Source: Bacteroidota bacterium | Lineage (GTDB): Bacteria > Bacteroidota > Rhodothermia > Rhodothermales > UBA10348 | Direction: 5' to 3' | Length of the DNA: 16,816 nucleotides | Assembly (NCBI GenBank): GCA_018623785.1 | Contig: JAAZVD010000006.1 | Coordinates: 1-16,816 of the forward strand | Notes under the pieces: generated by a model | The model's database searches: none | Told to the model about the DNA's origin: nothing | Seen by the model: only the letters and a program-made list of their open reading frames with translations | Position numbers and translations under genes: made by a program | Shown here: positions 14,205-16,816 of the stretch, in pieces | Layout of the letters: the number at the start of each line of letters is the position of its first letter | Position numbering within the stretch: the first letter of the stretch is position 1

Positions 14205-16052
14205 CTATCCGGCTGGCTGCCGCGGAGCGGCACGATCAGGTAGCACTTCGCTGTTCAGATTGAACATCTGCGTCCAGATCCAACCCCGATCCCCGCTCAA
14301 ATCCACCCTACCCGTCAGGTAGCGCTCCACCATGAAACTGCCTATACGCCCGGCAGCGCCTGACCCGAATCCCGCGTTCTCCACAAAGACCGCAATGGCG
14401 ATTTCCGGATTGTCGGCTGGCGCTGCCATGATGAACACAGAGTCGTCCTCATCGCCGCGGGTGTTCTGGGCTGACCCGGTTTTACCGATGGCTGGCACAC
14501 TGGGAATCTCAAGCCACCAGCTCTGCTCGGAAATCACCCGGCGCATGCCCGCGCGAAGGATGTCCAGATAGGTCTGGTTCAGATCCAGACGTACCGGCTC
14601 TGGAAAGTCGGGCACGGAGGCTTGCCCTGTTTCGGGATCCACCATGCTGCGCACAAGGTGGGGAGTGACCAGGGTGCCTCCATTGGCAATGGCCGCCATG
14701 TACCGCGCCAGCTGAATGAGTGTGACTTCGCCCTCGCCCTGACCAACGCCCAGGTTCATGACGTTTCCCTGCGTCCATCCGCGTGGAAAGAGCCGGTTGT
14801 AGTACGTCGAATCCGGGACATTGCCAACGGCTACCTCACTGGCTGCTATATCCAGATAGGGCCGCTGTCCGAAACCCACTGTCGTCGCCAATCGGTGCAG
14901 CGTGTTCACATCGATGCGCCGCATCATCTCGAAGAAAAACGTATTGCAGGAATACTTGATGGCTTCGATGACATTGATTGAGCCGTGCGAATCAAGGCAT
15001 TTATAGATGCGACCGCCGCCCAGTGGATGGCCTCCCCCGCAATAGAATTCGTAGTCGGCATCGATCTCCCGAACGCCGAGTGCCAAGAGGGCAATGAGTG
15101 GTTTGTAGGTGGACCCAGGCATGAATTGGCTCTGGGTAACCCGGTTGAAAAGCGGCCGATCCTTGTGGGTCCGGATACTGTCCCAAACCTGAGGATCAAG
15201 ACGGTGGGTAAAGAGCTCCAGGTCGTAATCCGGCGCCGAGTGCATAGCCAGGACCTCCCCGTTACGGGGGTCCAGCGCAATTACACCGCCGCGCTTATTA
15301 ACAAAGAGGCTCTCGGCAAAAGCCTGCAGATCGGCATCGATGGTCAGGTTGAGATCGAGTCCGTTCTTGGCTGCCCGGTCTTCCTGCCCGTCCAGATATT
15401 CGGCTACAACTTGCCCCTTGATGTTGATCATCTTGAAGTCCGAACCCGGGACGCCGCGGACCTCGGATTCGTACTGCCGTTCGAGACCGCCCTGCCCGAA
15501 CGGATCGCCCCAGACGTACCCTTCTTCGCGATGCGCTTCGAGTGTCGATTCCGAGATCTCGCGAACATAGCCCATGGCATGGGTCATGCGAGCATCGGTC
15601 AGATAGGTTCGCTTCTGGGTGATTTCGTAGTCGATGCCCGGCAGGTTATGCCGCTGTTCCAGCACGCGGCTGAGCTCTTCGAAGGAGACGTCGGCCTGGA
15701 TGGGTGCCCGCTGAAACGGGTTCTTGGCCGCCGTCCGGAAGCGGGCTGAAAGAAGTGAGTCCGGCCGCTCAAGCAGACTAGCCAGCAGCGGGAGCGTCGG
15801 TTCGTGAAAGTACCGCGGTGTGACAAAGAGGGTAAAGCGCGGCTCATTGTCCACCATGAGAACGCCCTCTCGATCGTAGAAACGACCCCGCGGGGGCTGT
15901 ACCCGCCACTCGCGCACGGCATTGTTTACCGACTGGCCCGTGTGACTGGAGCGCTCGACAATCTGCAACGTACCCAACCTCAGCGTCAGGATGCCGAGTA
16001 TGACCACGATGAGCGCCATGAAGATGCGGAGTCGGGACCGGCCTTCATCCAT
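14205..16052 (-). CDS. mrdA: Penicillin-binding protein 2 (elongation-specific D,D-transpeptidase)
   Basis: 615 aa, normal PBP2 size. One N-terminal membrane anchor (about 8-30), then the non-catalytic pedestal with RGRFYDREGVLM (55-66) and RTYLTDARMTHAMGYV (148-163), then the transpeptidase domain. Catalytic motifs: Ser314-x-x-Lys317 (GSTYK), Ser368-Cys-Asn370 and Lys524-Thr-Gly526 (IGKTGSAQN), all intact. It crosslinks peptide stems during side-wall growth and activates RodA. Four residues between S314 and the SCN motif, Cys338, His342, Cys352 and His356, could bind zinc, as E. coli PBP2 does with other ligands in that region. Start ATG 16052, no Shine-Dalgarno sequence. It is first in the mrdA-rodA operon; mreCD are not immediately upstream. 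Confidence 0.97.
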   Translation of the reverse strand: MDEGRSRLRIFMALIVVILGILTLRLGTLQIVERSSHTGQSVNNAVREWRVQPPRGRFYDREGVLMVDNEPRFTLFVTPRYFHEPTLPLLASLLERPDSLLSARFRTAAKNPFQRAPIQADVSFEELSRVLEQRHNLPGIDYEITQKRTYLTDARMTHAMGYVREISESTLEAHREEGYVWGDPFGQGGLERQYESEVRGVPGSDFKMINIKGQVVAEYLDGQEDRAAKNGLDLNLTIDADLQAFAESLFVNKRGGVIALDPRNGEVLAMHSAPDYDLELFTHRLDPQVWDSIRTHKDRPLFNRVTQSQFMPGSTYKPLIALLALGVREIDADYEFYCGGGHPLGGGRIYKCLDSHGSINVIEAIKYSCNTFFFEMMRRIDVNTLHRLATTVGFGQRPYLDIAASEVAVGNVPDSTYYNRLFPRGWTQGNVMNLGVGQGEGEVTLIQLARYMAAIANGGTLVTPHLVRSMVDPETGQASVPDFPEPVRLDLNQTYLDILRAGMRRVISEQSWWLEIPSVPAIGKTGSAQNTRGDEDDSVFIMAAPADNPEIAIAVFVENAGFGSGAAGRIGSFMVERYLTGRVDLSGDRGWIWTQMFNLNSEVLPDRAAPRQPAG

Positions 16053-16412
16053 GGTGTGCTGGGGAGATTACGGGAGGGGCAGTGCGAGCGTACCGGATGG
16101 TAGACACCGGCGCCATGATCAAATCGCATGGTCGACCTGCTGGTTCCGTTCAGCCATGTATTCATTCGGGTGGATACGTGAGCGGCACCATTGATCGTCA
16201 AAAGCAGCGGTCGAGGCCCAAAAATTGCGTTCGTTCCCGGTGTCGCCTTTTTTTCGGCTTCGCAACCGCTTTCCTTCCCGTTCGTTAGCCCCCTTGGGCA
16301 ATCCGATGTCCGAAGCCGCAACGGGGAGTATTCCTCAGAGGCATCGGATTGCACTCATCAACGCCTGCTACCTGCCATCCGTCCGACCAGAGGCTCAAGA
16401 CACGGAATCCAG
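16053..16412. other. Divergent intergenic region between mrdA and the PD40 gene
   Basis: 360 bases without a credible gene. It must hold promoters for mrdA-rodA (minus) and for the secreted protein (plus). On the minus strand a TTGACG around 16200 with TATCC 18-19 bases later is only a weak promoter candidate. The clear structure is the inverted-repeat element at 16298-16352. A T7 run at about 16247-16253 has no hairpin with it. Confidence 0.5.
16298..16352 (+). promoter_or_regulatory. 55-nt nested hairpin element in the leader of the PD40 gene
   Basis: GCAATCCGATG (16298-16308) is the exact reverse complement of CATCGGATTGC (16342-16352), an 11-bp stem that may extend by a T-G and a C-G pair. 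Inside the 33-base loop a second small hairpin GGGGA-GTAT-TCCTC (16323-16336, one G-T pair) is possible. It ends 60 bases before the ATG at 16413. No T-tract follows. It matches no riboswitch family I can name. Confidence 0.5.
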
Positions 16413-16816
16413 ATGAATCATTCCAACACCGACCGTTGCATGAGGTGGAAGAGCCGCCGGGCCAGCATAAGCCGGCTGATCGGAGCACTTGTGCTCGCGG
16501 CACTGATGGGCAGTCTGGTGCCCGACGCCGTACAGGCCCAGTACTTTGGGCGCAACAAGGTGCAGTACGACAATTTCGAGTTCGAGTCCTTCAAGACTGA
16601 TCACTTTGAATTCTACCTTTATCCGGAAGAGCGGCAGGCTGTTGAGGACGCTTCCCGCATGGCCGAACGCTGGTACCAACGCCACAGTCGCACCTTCCTG
16701 CGAGATTTCTACGAGCGCAAACCCATCATCTTCTACGCCAACGATGCGGATTTCCAGCAGACCAACGCCATCAGTGGATCCATCGGCGAAGGCACGGGTG
16801 GTGTCACGGAGAGCCT
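16413..16816 (+). CDS. Secreted PD40/Tol-type protein with peptidase-MA-like N-terminus, 3' end outside window
   Basis: 134 codons and part of the next are visible; the frame runs off the edge. A signal peptide spans about 1-42: basic MRWKSRR (10-16), hydrophobic core at about 22-37, AxA-type end VQA before QYFGRNK. An alternative start is ATG at 16440 (residue 10), which gives a more usual signal peptide. The mature start QYFGRNKVQYDNFEFES, then TDHFEFYLYPEERQAVEDA and AERWYQRHSRTF, with KPIIFYANDADFQQTNAISG, matches the N-terminal region of large exported proteins of Bacteroidota and Gemmatimonadota that continue into WD40-like (PD40/TolB) beta-propeller repeats. The propeller is therefore predicted, not seen. 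A zinc motif HExxH, if present, would lie beyond the edge. Periplasmic or outer-membrane location is inferred. Confidence 0.82.
   Translation, partial: MNHSNTDRCMRWKSRRASISRLIGALVLAALMGSLVPDAVQAQYFGRNKVQYDNFEFESFKTDHFEFYLYPEERQAVEDASRMAERWYQRHSRTFLRDFYERKPIIFYANDADFQQTNAISGSIGEGTGGVTES

Noticed and set aside
14201..14233. GTG start of RodA overlapping mrdA
   Set aside because: ATG at 14200 gives the typical MRKRY opening and a 4-base gap to mrdA.
14985..15749. 254-codon open frame on the plus strand opposite mrdA
   Set aside because: Fully antisense to a PBP2 gene with all catalytic motifs; the translation has no recognisable domain. Long antisense frames are common in GC-rich DNA.
1..16816. 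CRISPR array, insertion sequence or prophage
   Set aside because: No regularly spaced repeats, no transposase or integrase frame, no terminal inverted repeats with target duplication, and no phage genes were found. The tRNA at 5706 has no adjacent integrase or duplicated 3' end.

Overview
The window looks like ordinary chromosomal DNA from a GC-rich member of the Bacteroidota/Rhodothermota group, with a Rhodothermia-like marine or halophilic lineage as the best guess. The grounds are a type III glutamine synthetase with an Lrp-type regulator, a DUF2805/TIGR03643 small protein, a LytS/LytTR sensor-regulator pair, a secreted PD40/Tol-like protein, starts that nearly all lack a Shine-Dalgarno sequence, and one promoter element matching the Bacteroidota consensus TAnnTTTG. 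The taxonomic call is inference from protein resemblance only. I see no phage, insertion sequence, CRISPR array or obvious genomic island.

Layout from left to right. (1) The 3' part of a secreted subtilisin-like protease (to 929), closed by a strong hairpin. (2) A minus-strand nitrogen cluster transcribed right to left: Lrp/AsnC regulator (4334-3843), type III glutamine synthetase (3803-1626), then, after a 16-bp hairpin, a small two-TM protein with a bacterial PH-type domain (1559-1020). (3) A plus-strand YdjM-type membrane hydrolase (4604-5620), a CAU-anticodon tRNA (5706-5778) with its own terminator, and a DUF2805 protein (5925-6122). (4) A minus-strand SDR oxidoreductase (6962-6213), divergent from an unrecognised polytopic membrane protein (7281-8138), which converges on an SRPBCC/START-like protein (8616-8164). 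(5) A minus-strand two-component operon, LytS/YehU-type kinase (10770-9628) then LytTR response regulator (9625-8852), with a clear terminator. (6) A plus-strand pair: exported NTF2-like protein (11032-11508) and L-serine ammonia-lyase SdaA (11521-12900). (7) A minus-strand cell-elongation operon, PBP2/MrdA (16052-14205) then RodA (14200-12941). (8) The first 134 codons of a secreted PD40/peptidase-MA-like protein (16413 to the edge), divergent from mrdA and preceded by a 55-nt inverted-repeat element.

How the genes work together: Lrp-GSIII is probably an autoregulated ammonia-assimilation unit; LytS-LytTR is a self-contained signalling pair whose target is not visible; MrdA and RodA are the transpeptidase and glycosyltransferase of the elongasome. 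The most useful leads are the unassigned membrane protein with a repeated WTY motif, the hairpin that almost touches the PH-protein start codon, the structured leader of the PD40 gene, the possible pseudoknot or switch ahead of the SDR gene, and the C-terminal cysteine of SdaA. Nothing here amounts to a clearly new biological system; most genes are recognisable housekeeping or accessory families.
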